Positions 35,489 to 48,300 of a DNA stretch of 64,000 bases are shown piece after piece; within the stretch, counting starts at the first letter, position 1; the number at the start of each line of letters is the position of its first letter. The notes under the pieces are model-generated. The model was not told the origin of the DNA. It was given only the letters and a program-made list of their open reading frames with translations, and made no database searches. The translations under genes and the position numbers were made by a program. Where the stretch lies: positions 11,216,030-11,280,029 of the forward strand of contig NC_091147.1 of assembly GCF_041381155.1 (NCBI RefSeq), read 5' to 3'. This DNA comes from Argopecten irradians. Lineage: Eukaryota > Mollusca > Bivalvia > Pectinida > Pectinidae.

Positions 35489-35908
35489 GTGAAATATACA
35501 TTAGGGAAACCGAGAATACAGGATAACCATGGAATTACAGATATTGAACTATGGGATGAAGAGAATTGTGGCTATTGTATGCAATACCAGGAGATATGGA
35601 GATGTTGTCCGAGATGGGAAAACATCATATGTCCAGATTGTTTCGTATTACGAAACGAATGCCTAAGATGCGGATACAGTACACCTAAAGAGGGAAAAAG
35701 ACGGAGACAGCTATGGAACCTTGCATTTAGGGCTAAATTCGGACGAGAGGTTGTACGTCGTCACACAGGGATAAGCCTGTTCCCTAATTTAGACGTTTTT
35801 CATGAATTGTTGAATACTGGTTCGTTCACGGACCATCGTTCTCTGGGGAGTAGATGCATAACATATCCAGAAGCAAAACGGGTAGTGAAAGAACAGCTCA
35901 GGACATAA
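35489..35908 (+). CDS. Cysteine-rich hypothetical protein, start unclear
   Basis: The frame is open from a TAA at 35465 to the stop at 35906-35908. It encodes eight cysteines in a compact block (counting from the GTG at 35489: C27-x2-C30-x8-C39-C40-x7-C48-x2-C51-x6-C58-x2-C61), enough for two zinc ions in a RING-like or treble-clef fold, followed by a basic stretch GKRRRQLWNLAFRAKFGREV. I do not recognise the family. No ATG exists in frame before residue 31, so either translation starts at that Met, losing the first CxxC, or an upstream exon joins after 35467. An acceptor at 35451 alone would put the TAA in frame. An AATAAA at 36059 fits a 3' end. It could be a young or decaying gene. Confidence 0.45.
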   Translation: MKYTLGKPRIQDNHGITDIELWDEENCGYCMQYQEIWRCCPRWENIICPDCFVLRNECLRCGYSTPKEGKRRRQLWNLAFRAKFGREVVRRHTGISLFPNLDVFHELLNTGSFTDHRSLGSRCITYPEAKRVVKEQLRT

Positions 35909-36058
35909 ATTGCAACGCCATATCTCGACCATGATGAAGATAACCATACATACTGTACATTGTACACGTATAAAAAGGCCTTTTTAAGGGCCAACCACTT
36001 TTTTCGAAAAGCTGTCAATATTTCGCTCGGAAATACGCACACCAAGTTATATAAAAAA

Positions 36059-36064
36059 AATAAA
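36059..36064 (+). terminator. Poly(A) signal AATAAA
   Basis: A canonical hexamer 151 bases after the stop of the cysteine-rich frame, in sense orientation. It supports that frame being the 3' end of a transcribed gene. Confidence 0.45.
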
Positions 36065-36452
36065 GTCCATTTATATATTGGTTTTTTTTTCTTGCTAAAT
36101 AGTCTTCTTTAAATTTTTATGATTTCCACTTCTAATGAATTCACTCAATTCAAACATTCCTCTGTCACCTTAATATCACTCCGTAGCATCAGCTTCCTCA
36201 TCAAATTTGCATGATTTCCCTTCTCATGAATCTACTCTATGCAATCATATCTAAATGGATTTTTCTTAAACCGTGTTTTGTTAACCCATGTTTTTGGTAA
36301 CTACATTTCGTTTAACACATATAACTTTTCCCTGGAGAGAAGCATATCGCTTTTATGTTCACCGTAAAACCTATTATTTCTCTGCGGAAAATATAATAAA
36401 TATCTATATTATATAAATTATTGCACAGTACTAACTTTTTTTAAAGTTTGGA

Positions 36453-37055
36453 GGTGTCATGACCCGCACTTTGTAGAAACTCCATTTAAACATCGTGTAG
36501 CTCACTTACTTTAAAGATGCTCCATCGCTGACAAATGGTAATTTTTCACTATCAAAAACAGGAGCAGACTATTTAGTATTTTTCTTCAGTTACAAAAGTT
36601 ACTTACTTTACACCATTACCACCATTGAAAAGTTTGAGCTTCTAATTTTACTTCAAGTTAAAAACATGAAATCTAATTAATTGCATCCCGAAAAAATTCC
36701 GTGTCACTATATCCTATATGGAATGAAGTACTGATTGCGCTTGCACCAAAGGCGAAATAAATTATTTTATGTTATTTTTTGTGCTAATTAGACATATATA
36801 AACACGATTAAACACCAATTATTGTTTAAATGATCAATATCATTTATGCTCTGTCGGCGGTGGAGCATCTTTAACCGTCACCGCCATGTTCATTTTTCTC
36901 TCGGAACGCTTCTTGACTTTACATATCGTGACTACATTGTGCAAATTATGTAATGTTGTGCTTGTCGGTAAACTCGAGAAGCGTTGAGCTACGTAGTGAG
37001 CTACGCGATGTTTAAATGGAGTTTCTACAAAGTACGGGTCATGTCACCTCCAAAG
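36453..37055. mobile_element. Foldback element with 60-bp inverted arms, hosting a MITE
   Basis: TTTGGAGGTGTCATGACCCG...GTAGCTCACT at 36453-36510 is mirrored by AGTGAGCTACGCGATG...TCACCTCCAAA at 36996-37055. The TTAA MITE at 36511-36874 sits directly inside the left arm. Non-coding. Confidence 0.75.
36511..36874 (+). mobile_element. TTAA-flanked MITE, family B, copy 2
   Basis: Ends TTAAAGATGCTCCATCGCTG and GTCGGCGGTGGAGCATCTTTAA-type (TTAA at 36871-36874). Full length, 364 bp, same internal sequence as copy 1. Confidence 0.85.
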
Positions 37056-37600
37056 GAGATTGTGGATGGACACACGTAGATTTTGTGATTTTGGCTTGGT
37101 TTTTGAGGTACCCATTAGAGCCGAGACGGCATTTCGGCCGGACAGGGAAATGTCTACCTAGCATATTTTTCGTAAATTTCCCGATTCATCAAGCCATAAC
37201 TTCGTCAATACTTGGCCAATTTTGTTCATCAAGCACTCAATGGAAAGTTAAATTATTTCTCTTTAAGGCAAGATATCCGTCAATGTTGTATAGAACCTAT
37301 TTATTGAAATAAACACGGTTTTAAAAAAATAGGTCCGTTTTCTCGACCGCCGAGTTCATACCCTTGACACTATAATATATATATGTATACTATTGGTTAA
37401 TTTTTTTCGTGCCAGGTCCCTGTGCTCTGAAAGTATTGATTTTACTTTTTTTCCGGTCACCACATGAACGGCCTTTAAATCAATCACACCAATGAGACAT
37501 ACATTTACTGCATTCATTATAACACTGTAAGGCAATTCTGCAAGATCAGCAAACATTGTTGATTTACCTTGAATATCTACATACACAGTATGGTACCATA
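37056..37600. other. Region without a confident gene
   Basis: Plus (37016-37312) and minus (37356-37664) frames of about 100 codons exist. The minus frame reads into the SINE at its N-terminus and neither has a recognisable domain or splice support. Confidence 0.3.
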
Positions 37601-37603
37601 TGT

Positions 37604-37745
37604 AACAGGAGAGGAGAAAATGTAGCGGCAAGACTGGGATTCGATCCCGGGACTTTCCGAACACTAACTGAGTGCTCTACCGACTGAACTACCTGGTCAT
37701 CGATAATCGACCCAGTCCAGTCCCGCTACACTCCTCCCTCCTTTT
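37604..37745 (-). repeat. tRNA-derived SINE, copy 1
   Basis: On the minus strand: TAGTTCAGTCGGTAGAGCAC (A-box-like) and GATCGAATCCCAG (B-box-like), then TCTTGCCGCTACA. The acceptor arms do not pair, so it is not a functional tRNA. A shared GATNATCGACCCAGTC body links it to the next copy. Confidence 0.7.
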
Positions 37746-37807
37746 TTGAATACATACGAAACCCTTTCAAACACCACAACCGTTGGTTATTTAGTTGGGT
37801 GCCAATT

Positions 37808-37890
37808 CTGTAACAGGAGAGAAGATAATGTAGCTCTTCCGACTGAGCTACCTGATCACCAATAATCAACCCAGTCTGATCCCGCTACAA
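37808..37890 (-). repeat. tRNA-derived SINE, copy 2, internally deleted
   Basis: Same flanks (TCTGTAACAGGAGAG..., ...GATCCCGCTACA) and TAGCTCAGTCGGAAGAGCTA head, but the B-box region is missing. It lies 60-70 bp from copy 1 in the same orientation. Confidence 0.65.
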
Positions 37891-38441
37891 ATATTTATCT
37901 GGTTGTTTTATCTCCCTTCCTATTTTCAATCTACCTTTATGACTTAGAATCTTACCTGGTGGAAAAGAATACTTTGTCTTACAAATTTTGACAAATTATG
38001 CACACTGTGATTGTTGCAAGCTAAACTACGTATCCGCTAGCTGATTGCTGTTGATTGTTAATGATCTCAAACACACTAATTACTTATTGTGTCAATTTAA
38101 AGTTATATGTTCCGTAACTGGCCGAAAATTTGGACATGTTATTTTTTCTTCAATTATCTATTTAAAACCATAAGTTTTAATGAATAAAGCTGTGAAAATC
38201 ATTCAAATGGACAGACAAACATATATAATGCCTTATAAACGTTAGTTAGAACACATTGGTTATGCACTGTGAAATTCTTGTTTTTTTATGCCTTATACAT
38301 GTTTAGATGGAAACAAACCTTCAGAAATCACTTTACAATTACTAATAATACTGTAAAAATGTGCAATGAAATCGGGGACAAGAATATGGCTTCATGGTCT
38401 GATCGTATGTACTCATTTCACTACACTGTAGATGTTAGTAT

Positions 38442-38473
38442 AATGATTTTTGGCAGTACTGCCAAAAATCATT
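38442..38473. repeat. Perfect 32-bp palindrome without spacer
   Basis: AATGATTTTTGGCAGT is followed directly by its exact reverse complement. It could extrude as a cruciform or bind a dimeric factor. No wider element visible. Confidence 0.9.
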
Positions 38474-38617
38474 TTGAGCTCTTTTTTGTAGTTGTAAAAT
38501 TAAAACATATACATTGTAAGTATTGTAATTCTCAAAATGTTGGTAACTTTTGGAGTTGAATAACATATTAAAAGCTCTCCTTGATTCGTGACTATGACAA
38601 ATACGGCACTTATAGCT

Positions 38618-38983
38618 TTAAAGATGCTCCACCGCCGACAGAGCATAAATGATATTCATCATTTGAACAATAATTGGTGTTTAATCGTGTATATATATAT
38701 GCCTAATTAACACAAAAACTAACATGAAATAATTTGTTTTGCCTTTGGTGCATGCGCAATCATTACTTCATTCTATAAAAGATATAGTGCCACGGAATTT
38801 TTTCGGGATGCAATTAATTATTTTTCATATTTTTAACTTGAAGTAAAATTAGAAGCTCAAACTTTTCAATGGTGGTAATGGTGTAAAGTAAGTAACTTTT
38901 TTAACTGAAGAAAAATACAAAATCGTCTGCTCCTGTTTTTGATAGTGTAAAAATAACATTTGTCAGCGGTGGAGCATCTTTAA
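38618..38983 (-). mobile_element. TTAA-flanked MITE, family B, copy 3
   Basis: Reverse orientation. Ends TTAAAGATGCTCCACCGCCG and CAGCGGTGGAGCATCTTTAA, 366 bp. Confidence 0.85.
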
Positions 38984-39673
38984 GTAAATATATTCTACTC
39001 TTTTCAAATATTCCTGATTACTATTCATGTGTAATATCTCAAAATATTGACATGTGCACGGAGTACGGCGGACCAGACCGCCGATGTTTTGGACATCTGC
39101 TAGATATTTCAGTTTCATGTTACATGTATTATTATCAGACAGTTGTTTTATTCCGTGCGCGTATTCTAGAATTATAATCCGCCGTTCTATTATCAGTCTG
39201 AAGTTAAGTCACTCTTTCGTCAACGGTCATCGAAACAAAACCTGCAGGCAGATTACAGTATAATAAAACTGTGTAGAAGATCAATTATGTAACATCTTTA
39301 TTTGACCTCTTTATATAACGGTGATTTTGGTAAAAGTGATATTGAAAAGTACTGTTGGAGACTATCATGTGGGCTTTCTAAAACTTTGTGTCACATTGCA
39401 TTACAAATATGAAGGTTAACTATAATTTGTGTTCAGACGGTTGCTTACATATAAATACACATTATTACATGCTTATTTGTTGTTATAATCCATCATCCGC
39501 AATTATATTATTTGATAATGAATATTACTCAACATATTTGTGTATACAAGGATTTATAAGTGAGAAGGCTCATATACGTCCTTGGTGTATATTAGATATG
39601 CTCGGATTTTCCACTATTTCATGGTCATGTGACGTTCAATATATAGCATATTGACTCGGTGTTTCCATTTTTA
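38984..39673. other. Intergenic, no gene seen
   Basis: Short frames only, none with a recognised domain. Confidence 0.3.
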
Positions 39674-40085
39674 GAAATGTTATAGTTAAAACATATTCTA
39701 GACAACTGGACCAGGATAAATGATGTTAATCATTTGAACAATAATTGGTGTTTAATCGTGTATATATATGCCTACTTAACACAAAAAATAATTCAAAATA
39801 ATTTATTTCGCCTTTGGTGCATGCGCAATCAGTACTTCATTCCATATAAGATATAGTGTCACGGAATTTTTTCGGGATGCAATTAATTATTTTTCATATT
39901 TTTAGCTTGAAGTAAAATTAGAAGCTCAAACTTTTCAATGGTGGTAATGGTGTAAAGTAAGTAACTTTTGTAACTGAAGAAAAATACTAAATCGTCTGCT
40001 CCTGTTTTTGATAGTGAAAAAAAACCATTTGTCGGCGGTGGAGAAATGTTATAGTTAAAACATATTCTAGACAACTGGACCAGGA
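39674..40085. mobile_element. Both-end-truncated family B MITE between 43-bp direct repeats
   Basis: Positions 39674-39716 and 40043-40085 are identical over 43 bp (GAAATGTTATAGTTAAAACA...GGACCAGGA). Between them is a family B fragment (reverse orientation) that lacks both terminal inverted repeats. Not a normal transposition footprint. Confidence 0.85.
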
Positions 40086-41600
40086 AAAATCTGTAACAAC
40101 TTGTAGAGCCATCTCCTAACATACAACGAAAAAAACAAGAGACAATAGACATAAACAAATACAAAATTTACATTTTCATAAAATAAATGTCTCTAACAAA
40201 TATTAATGTTTTTCTTGTAATAGATACACATTAGAGATTGTCTTTCATATTTGTTAAAGAAACGAAATATCTAATATAAAAATCAATGACCTTTACTTTG
40301 TTGATGTCAATCATTGACATACTTAATTAATGTGTTGACGTTTTTATAGAGTATTGTGTATTATTATATACATGAATAGTCTTTTTAAAAGTAATTAAAC
40401 GTTGGCACTTAGTGTTCAATCTACGATTATTTTTCGTGGGTCCTTTTCAATGGTTTTTGTGAAAACAATGGGTCCCACAGTGTTATAGATACCCATTCCC
40501 AGAAATTTCACGGGTCCTTTTAAAATTCTGTGAGTCTAGGACTCGGGATGCGCACGTATCACTGGGCACTCCAGTACAAGGTAACTTTCATCCTCGTTAC
40601 TCCAGGGGTTCCGGTCACATACGATATCTCATAGCAAAACTGAGAGCAGCGCAGGGGAACAAATCTGAACCAATCACAGGCGTGCAAAAAATATATTAAA
40701 ATACTCAAAGCTACACAGTCAACCACAGTGTACCGTTATACGTCTCTTTTGATGTACATCAAAGGACTAAATTCTGTTGCCTCAAGTTTAACTGTGAGGT
40801 AGTCCAGGGGGTAGAGATCGTATGAAATGCGTACACATATTCTTTGCTCACTCTATGGATAGCATTTTGGGCATTTTGCTGATTGTACACACTAAAATAA
40901 AAATAATCATTTTAGCATTTTTTGCTACGCCATTTTGTTACTGGAGAATTTGTAATCTCATTTTTTTGTCTCATTCTAAATACTTGATCTATCAAATCCA
41001 TCTGATTCAAGATGGAATTAAACCAAGTGCACTGAAAACATAATGGCCTGATAATGACCTTGAGAAATAGGGATGAGTATGAAAATATCATGTTCTTTAT
41101 AGTTTACTTTTAGAAATTAAAAGCATTGCAAATTTTTCCCTATGTGCTTTTGTAGGTATCACTCATATTTTCATTTTTTTAAGGACAATTTTAAAAGTGA
41201 CTTTGTCCGGCTCTAGGTGCATGTGCGTTCTGCTTAAAACATTTCTCTTTTGCTAAAGAAAAAAGAAAGGTTTAAGCAACTTTTACAATGGTGTTTTCTT
41301 ATCTAGACTCTACGGATAATGAGTTTAAAACCTACATGTCCATCACATTTGTACTAATATCAGAAACATATACATACACATGTATATGTTTCTGCTAATA
41401 TAAATAAAAAATATGTTTGTCTAACCGAATAAGGTCAATAAATAATTTAAAATATAATGACTAATTCAGTCAAGCATCCTTTATTTATACTAGAGATTAT
41501 GTCGCATTATACATCACGTATGCATATTATTGCTACCTTGTGTAATTAGATAGTATCTATTTAAATCTCTGGTTCATGTAAGGCGTTGAGAAAATGGTTA
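40086..41600. other. Intergenic region upstream of the filamin-like gene
   Basis: No confident gene. A short inverted repeat ATACATACACATGTATATGT lies near 41370. The right end leads into the 5' region of the filamin-like gene. Confidence 0.3.
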
Positions 41601-41607
41601 CGCTATT

Positions 41608-41620
41608 CCACTAGAGGGCG
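41608..41620 (+). promoter_or_regulatory. CTCF-type motif CCACTAGAGGGCG
   Basis: Exact match to the core CTCF consensus (CCASYAGRKGGCR), about 400 bp upstream of the filamin-like start codon. CTCF is conserved in bilaterians. Occupancy cannot be judged from sequence. Confidence 0.5.
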
Positions 41621-42017
41621 AATATTAATCCATTCTAAAAATAGAGCCGGGGAAGTCGCCCCTGTATCGCTTGATTGACTATATAGGTAAACCGGTTTGT
41701 GTTGGTGAAATAATTTAAATATGAATACACAGGCGAGCCACTCAACGTCAATGAAGGAAGGCACTGTTCACACCCATATATACTAGTACATGGTTTCGGT
41801 ATAGTGCAACTGGTGTCCTAAGATATACAGAAAACGTCTGCAGCCCAACCGCGGGAAACAGCAGACTCGGACATCTGATAGTTAATTAGCGGCCAGAGGC
41901 AAATACCTGACTGTCAAATCGATAGTGGAACAGGGCTGCTTTCATCTGTACCGGCCCGACTTGAGACTGAGTCCAGTGTAGTATACCTGTGTACATTGAG
42001 GAAGAAAACAGGTGAAA

Positions 42018-42345
42018 ATGTCGTTTGTAAACAGGGCGTTATCTCGAGAGGGACATGCTGCCATGAGCATGAGGGGTGAGACTGACCGATGGATTCTGAT
42101 ACAGAAAAACACGTTCACTAACTGGGTAAATGAACAACTTAGGACCGGGGGTAGTAGTAGATTGGTAGAGGACCTCCAGACAGCCTTTGAAGATGGTGTT
42201 TTACTGTGTGCTCTTATTGAATCTCTACAAGGAAAGAAAATCGGTCGTGTGATTAAAAAGCCCCTGAACCACCATCAGAACCTGGAGAATTGTACTCTGG
42301 CACTGACCGCCATCGCCAATGATAACGTACGCCTGGTCAACATAG
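42018..42345 (+). CDS. jbug: Filamin-like exon 1: start and most of CH1
   Basis: 109 codons plus one base, ending AACATAG|GTAAGT. Begins MSFVNRALSREGHAAM; the CH1 signature WILIQKNTFTNWVNEQL starts at residue 25. Intron 1 is 7.3 kb. Confidence 0.9.
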
Positions 42346-45300
42346 GTAAGTTCTTGTTTTTAGATGATCGGACCACACCTGTGCAGGTAACATGTGTACA
42401 GGTGTAAGTGTTGTAAATAAGAAATCAGCCTCAGTAATCGATAACACCTGTGTATCAGGTGTAAATATCAGGTACTAAAGTATTATAATGTAGCAATATA
42501 AGATATTTGTAATGAAAACATCTTGAATGGGAAGAGGGTGGCGGATAGGATATTAGGAGATTGGCGGATGGGGGGGGGGGGGGTATCTTGTCCAGCTGTC
42601 ATACCTCCCCATGCTAGTTGGACTGGTTACAGTTCTCGTTTGATCAGATACAGGTAACATCATCAACAGGTAATATCATCGTCAGACTCTTCACCTGTAT
42701 ACTGTTTTGGTAATTTACCTGTATATTGTAGACAGGTAGATAACAGGGTTGATCAGACCGTAGGTGACAGGTGTGAAGATGGGATTAACCCCTAGAGAAG
42801 CTATATACTGGAGATCTTTATTTCGATCTGCCTAGTTATCGTCTGTGTATTATAAGTTTCCCTTAAAACAAAGACAGGTTGTTGTTATTTACCTGGGCAA
42901 ATTTGTACAGGCCCCGGGGTGTGGAGGTGATGTATAGTTAGAAAGAAGACCTTGATTTACAGGTAAAACAGATACACCCTCCATTACAAATGTATACATA
43001 CTAAGGTGACATCGTACAACATTTAAGTTTTTTAAGCATTTCATATATCATATATAACATATTTTTCCATAAAGATTATTTCTCTAAAATGTTGATACCT
43101 GCAGAAACACTGGTTTGTACCTATAGTGCCTGCATAATGTATAGAAAATATTTTCTTTATTCAGTAATTGTAATCTATAAGATGAGTGTCAAATAACTGA
43201 TATGAAAATGGTTTTCCATTGATTTCCTGTCGTCCTTTCTAAAGTGTTAGTTATTGGTCCCTTTTCCTTCAAAGTACAAGAGGATTAACTGGAAGTGGAG
43301 TATATTAAATTAGCTAATTTATAAGTTAATGACCTACATAATTCTTCCCCTATTTATCTTTTTTGTCCTAATAATAGACTTTACTAATTGAATCTAGCCT
43401 CTATCCCCCTATCAGTCACAGTATAAATACATGATTTGGTTGCATACTTTCCTACAATTTGTTTGGTATTTATATGATAACTATGATTTGAAACAATCTT
43501 TACCTACTACAAATGGCTGTATATTTTATCAAATAACAGAGAATTGAATTACACAAATCTATTAGTTACATATTAAGATATGCGGCTCTTTATCATCTGT
43601 AAAATGATTGTATGATTGAAATACATGGTTCTGTCTCCTGTAAATGGTTGTATGATTGAAATGTTCTGTCCCATAAATGTTGTATATTCTGTTCTCCCTG
43701 TAAATGGTTGTATGATTGAATTGCATGGTTCTGTCCCCTATAAATAGTTGTATGATTGAATTACATGGTTCTGTCCCCTATAAATAATTGTATGATTGAA
43801 TTACATGGTTCTGTCCCCTATAAATGGTTGTATGATTGAATTACATGATTCTGTCCCCTATAAATGGTTGTATGATTGAATTACATGGTTCTGTCCCCTA
43901 TAAATGGTTGTATGATTGAATTACATGATTCTGTCCCCTATAAATGGTTGTATGATTGAATTGACAAATCGCCAGCTGTATAGCTGTCAATCAAACCGCA
44001 CATGACTTTGCATTTTGTATTGTATGTGCTACGATGTTTGCTCCGACATAGAATAGAAACATGTGCGTTTGTGAGCACGAGGCGTGGCTATATTACAGCT
44101 GGCGATCGGTCAATTACATGATTCTGTGCCATACAAATGGTTGTATGGTTATAATGGTTGTATAATTGAATTACACGATTCTGTCCACTATAGATTACTA
44201 TATAATTTAATTACACGATTCTGTCCCCTATAAATGACTGTATAATTGAATTACACGATTCTGTCTCCTATGAATTAATATATAATTCAATTACACGATT
44301 CTGTCCCCTATAAATGACTGTATAATTGAATTACACGATTCTGTCTCCTATGAATTAATATATAATTCAATTACACGATTCTGTCCCCTATAAATTATTG
44401 TATAATTGAATTACATGATTCTGTCCCCTATAAATGGCTTTATATTTAATACCTTGACTCTGTCCTTTATAAATAGTATGTGTAATTGAATTATGTGAAC
44501 ATGTTAACACTATATACTGCTGTTACTGAATATAAATAGTCTGTGCAATAGAATGTTATCTCCTGTTTTTATGACCTGTTTTACTGACCATATTTAAGAC
44601 CTGTCAGTATGTTCATCTGTTTGGTACTGTAAAGCTAGTTTTTGTGGCCACCTATTTAGTGAATTAATGACCACTGTCAGAGAGGATGCACCTCAGGCAT
44701 GTCCAGGTGCTCTATAGCTTACACTTATATACTAAAGGAATGCAATACACACCCATCAGGCTAGACCCAAGTTGTTGATACAATTTTCCAAGCCGAGTTC
44801 TTATACTAGATGATCTCCCCCTATACTGGCCACAAAGCCCAAAGTTGTTGATAAGATTTTCTCAGTAGAGTTCTTATACGAGGTTATCTGTCCTGATTAG
44901 AAACTTGAAATCAGACATGCCACAGAAGACAACAATTATCAAGCCTAGTTTTTGTTATATTATTACCTGATTATAGCCATTGTTAATCAGAATAGACACC
45001 CACAATAATATGACACCCATATTGTGTTTTGTCATGTCTTGGATGATAAGGTGATATGGTTTATTGTTGGCACTGGCAGTAAAAGTCTTTATGTTGAAAT
45101 GTCAAAATTATCACATATATATGATTGAACTAAAGCTTGTTACTCTTTGCATTACTTAGAACATTTGATTATACATGAACAGTCAAATCTGTCTATTAAG
45201 GACAACTGTCTATAATGTATAAAAAAAATACAGCTCTCTGTAAAGGACATCTGTCTGAAGAGGTCACCTGTCTATAAAGGACACCTGTCTATAAAGGACA

Positions 45301-48300
45301 CATGTCTATAAATGACATCTGTCTATAAAAGATACCTGTCTATAAAGGTCAGCTAGCTCTCTATAGAGGAGAAAGCCATCAATCCCATTTGTTGTAATTT
45401 ACTTCATAGATATATATATCATAACTGACTATTCTACAAAACGACCTGTTTGCTATATATTGTCTTGGTGTCTTAATTAGACAGGTTTGACTGTAATTAG
45501 ATCAGCATCATCCCAGAGTGGGACAACTGTGTTTGACTTACCATTCGTGTATGGCTGTATAGTTCTAGATATAGCACAAAAGATAAGGTATTATCACAAG
45601 GGGACAAGAATTATGGGGAATTTAGTCACGTGATCAGATGGTATATATCGTAAACAACAAACTTCAGGCACACTTCAGGTAGAAACTTTACTAAAACCAA
45701 ACGTTTTACTGAACTGATTGTTTTGCATTTTGGTACACAGTACATGTAATATACACATCCTAACTATATTCCTGTAAAAAACATTTTCATACAAAATATA
45801 AGTTATTTGTTGGTCAAGTTTGATAATGTGGATGGATCAATTGCAATGTCCCCACCGAGGCAGAGTGGTTAAGAAGCCGAAACATATTACTATAGCTACA
45901 AGCGCTCCACCTGTGGGACACAAGTTCAAATCCCAATTGGGCTAGTGCAGTTGCCAGGTACTGTCTGTTGTTAGGTGGTTTTTTCCTGTGTACTCAGGTT
46001 TTCCTACTCCATCATCACACCTAGTGGCTACATCCTTTCATTACCCTGGCTGTTGATAGGATGTAAAATCCTTTCATGAATTATCAGTTTTGATATGCAA
46101 GCTACTCTAGATTTTATAGTCACCAGAACGCAAATCAATCAACGTACAATGTAGTAAAACACTAATTATTGCACATTTTGTTACCTGAAACTTGCTAAGT
46201 ACTATACCTGTTGATCATGTGGCTTCCTTTATATCGACTATACCTATAAGCCAGATATTATGTAATCAATGTTCATTCCATTGAAGTACATATTGTCATG
46301 TCAGAAATTTTCTTGAAAGAATGTACATTAACCTTGACCTATTAAATCTATGTGTTATTTTGGAGTAAATACATACTAACACGTTCAGCAACCTGGAGAA
46401 CTGGTCTAACAACTGTATACACATATATACATAATAGAAAACAACTTTCAACAAAAGCACACTGGTACAATGACAGTCATTACTGAAAACCCTCTAATAG
46501 GTGTTATGTACTCCTGTACGATAGGAAATGCAAGTCTGCAGATTCCAAACAATTCAGATTAATCTATAGATTTACTATGTGGAAGCTTTTACACATTGAA
46601 TTTTATGGCTTCATACATATTCATGTTTTCTTCATGCACCAGCGACTCTGAATTATGTCGTAGTAATTTAATACATTTGCTTTCATATATTGATGTAATG
46701 GGTCACTACACATGTATTTACAGACTTTCCATTTCAGCATGTCACGTAGTTTGTTTTGATTGTATAGATTTAGATTTACCTTTCAATTTACATATATAAA
46801 TGTAGATGAAATAACAATAATTACGTTATAAGGTGTAAATCAGTTCACATCATACAATATATGATAAAAAATCAAAACAAGATCATGAAATGCTCTACTG
46901 CCAGGTAATATAAGCTATAAATATGTTTGAAATAAACCCAGCCAAGACTATTACATGTGTTATCTGTGTATATATATAGGGGATGAATGTCATATTGTAA
47001 GCACAACAGAACATACAGCAGTGTGCTTCATTCAATTTGTCTTGTCTACTTGCAATTGTTATTCAAGCGCTTCAATTTGCTTAAATGACTTCATGGAGCT
47101 ACTGAGTGAACTTGAAGTCTTGAAATAAGAAACCAGTCAAGATTACTTCATGATTTAGGCTGAATAAAATGAGATATATATTTCAATTGCTAGATTACCG
47201 AATAGATATCTTGGTGTCTAATTTATTGAATGACTCAAACTGCACTAACTTTCTTCAAGATCTATGACATTGATAGGTTTACTAGCAATTTTACCTATGG
47301 TATGTGGGTTTCCAAGCCTTTATAGCTTAGGCTGTTAAATGCCTAAATCTTTTTGAAAAATTCCATTTTTAAATGGCTATTTTCTGGAGGACTGATCATT
47401 TCTAGGTGGTTTATTTTCTATCATAAACATGACACCAGTCTCTGGAATACTATGCTGTATTTGAATGATAAATTCATGTATCATTAAAATTTGCCTTGAC
47501 GATTTTTGTCTGTCCGGTTCCAAAGTTAAGGGGAGATAATTAGTATTACAATTCAATGGAGAAATTCTTATCAACAACGTAGGGCCTGATTGTCAGTTCA
47601 GGTCACCTATAAAATGTATAAAATGTTACTTTTCAAATTCCAAAAATGATTGTTTCAGACACACATTGGTTATTGATAAGACATGTTATGACAATACATG
47701 TACAGAGGATCACAAATAGGTTCTTATCAGTTTTTCTTCATATGGCAAAATCTCCACAAGTGTTTCAAAAAATTAATCTTTAGATAAAATCTTCCAAAAT
47801 CTCCCTAAATAAATCTACTGATCATGAAGACCTAGTTGACCTTACTTGACCTCGTGTTAGGATGACCGTGGACTATGTGTACCTGTATTTCATTGTAAAC
47901 TGATCATCATCTCTGGTGTGACTAGATCAGGCCGTAGGGAGAATTCTGTCAATGAGGCAGAAAGTTTGTTGTCTAGATGTGTGTACAGTGACCCTACCAT
48001 TGACTGGTAAATATTTATACAGTCCAAACCCAGGTGACTAAGTGATCATCGTTTTACATACAAACCTAACATACTACGTAGTTGGTTATTTTTACAGGTA
48101 AGACCTAAAACAAAACATTAAATTTTATTGAATAAAAATTTCCTGATGTTTCTTCAGGGGTAGATATGAATAAATAAATAAAAGTGAGATAGGACTATAA
48201 AAAGGGTCAAGATTGATCGAGTTTTACAAATTCTAAGAAACAATACATTTATACCACAACCTACCAAAACAGACATTCACACATTACATGGTATGTATTC

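Noticed and set aside
37604-37890. Functional tRNA genes on the minus strand
   Set aside because: A and B boxes are present but acceptor arms do not pair and a second damaged copy lies beside it; a SINE explains both.
42012-42017. In-frame GTG two codons before the filamin-like ATG as start
   Set aside because: The ATG at 42018 is a normal eukaryotic start with A at -3.
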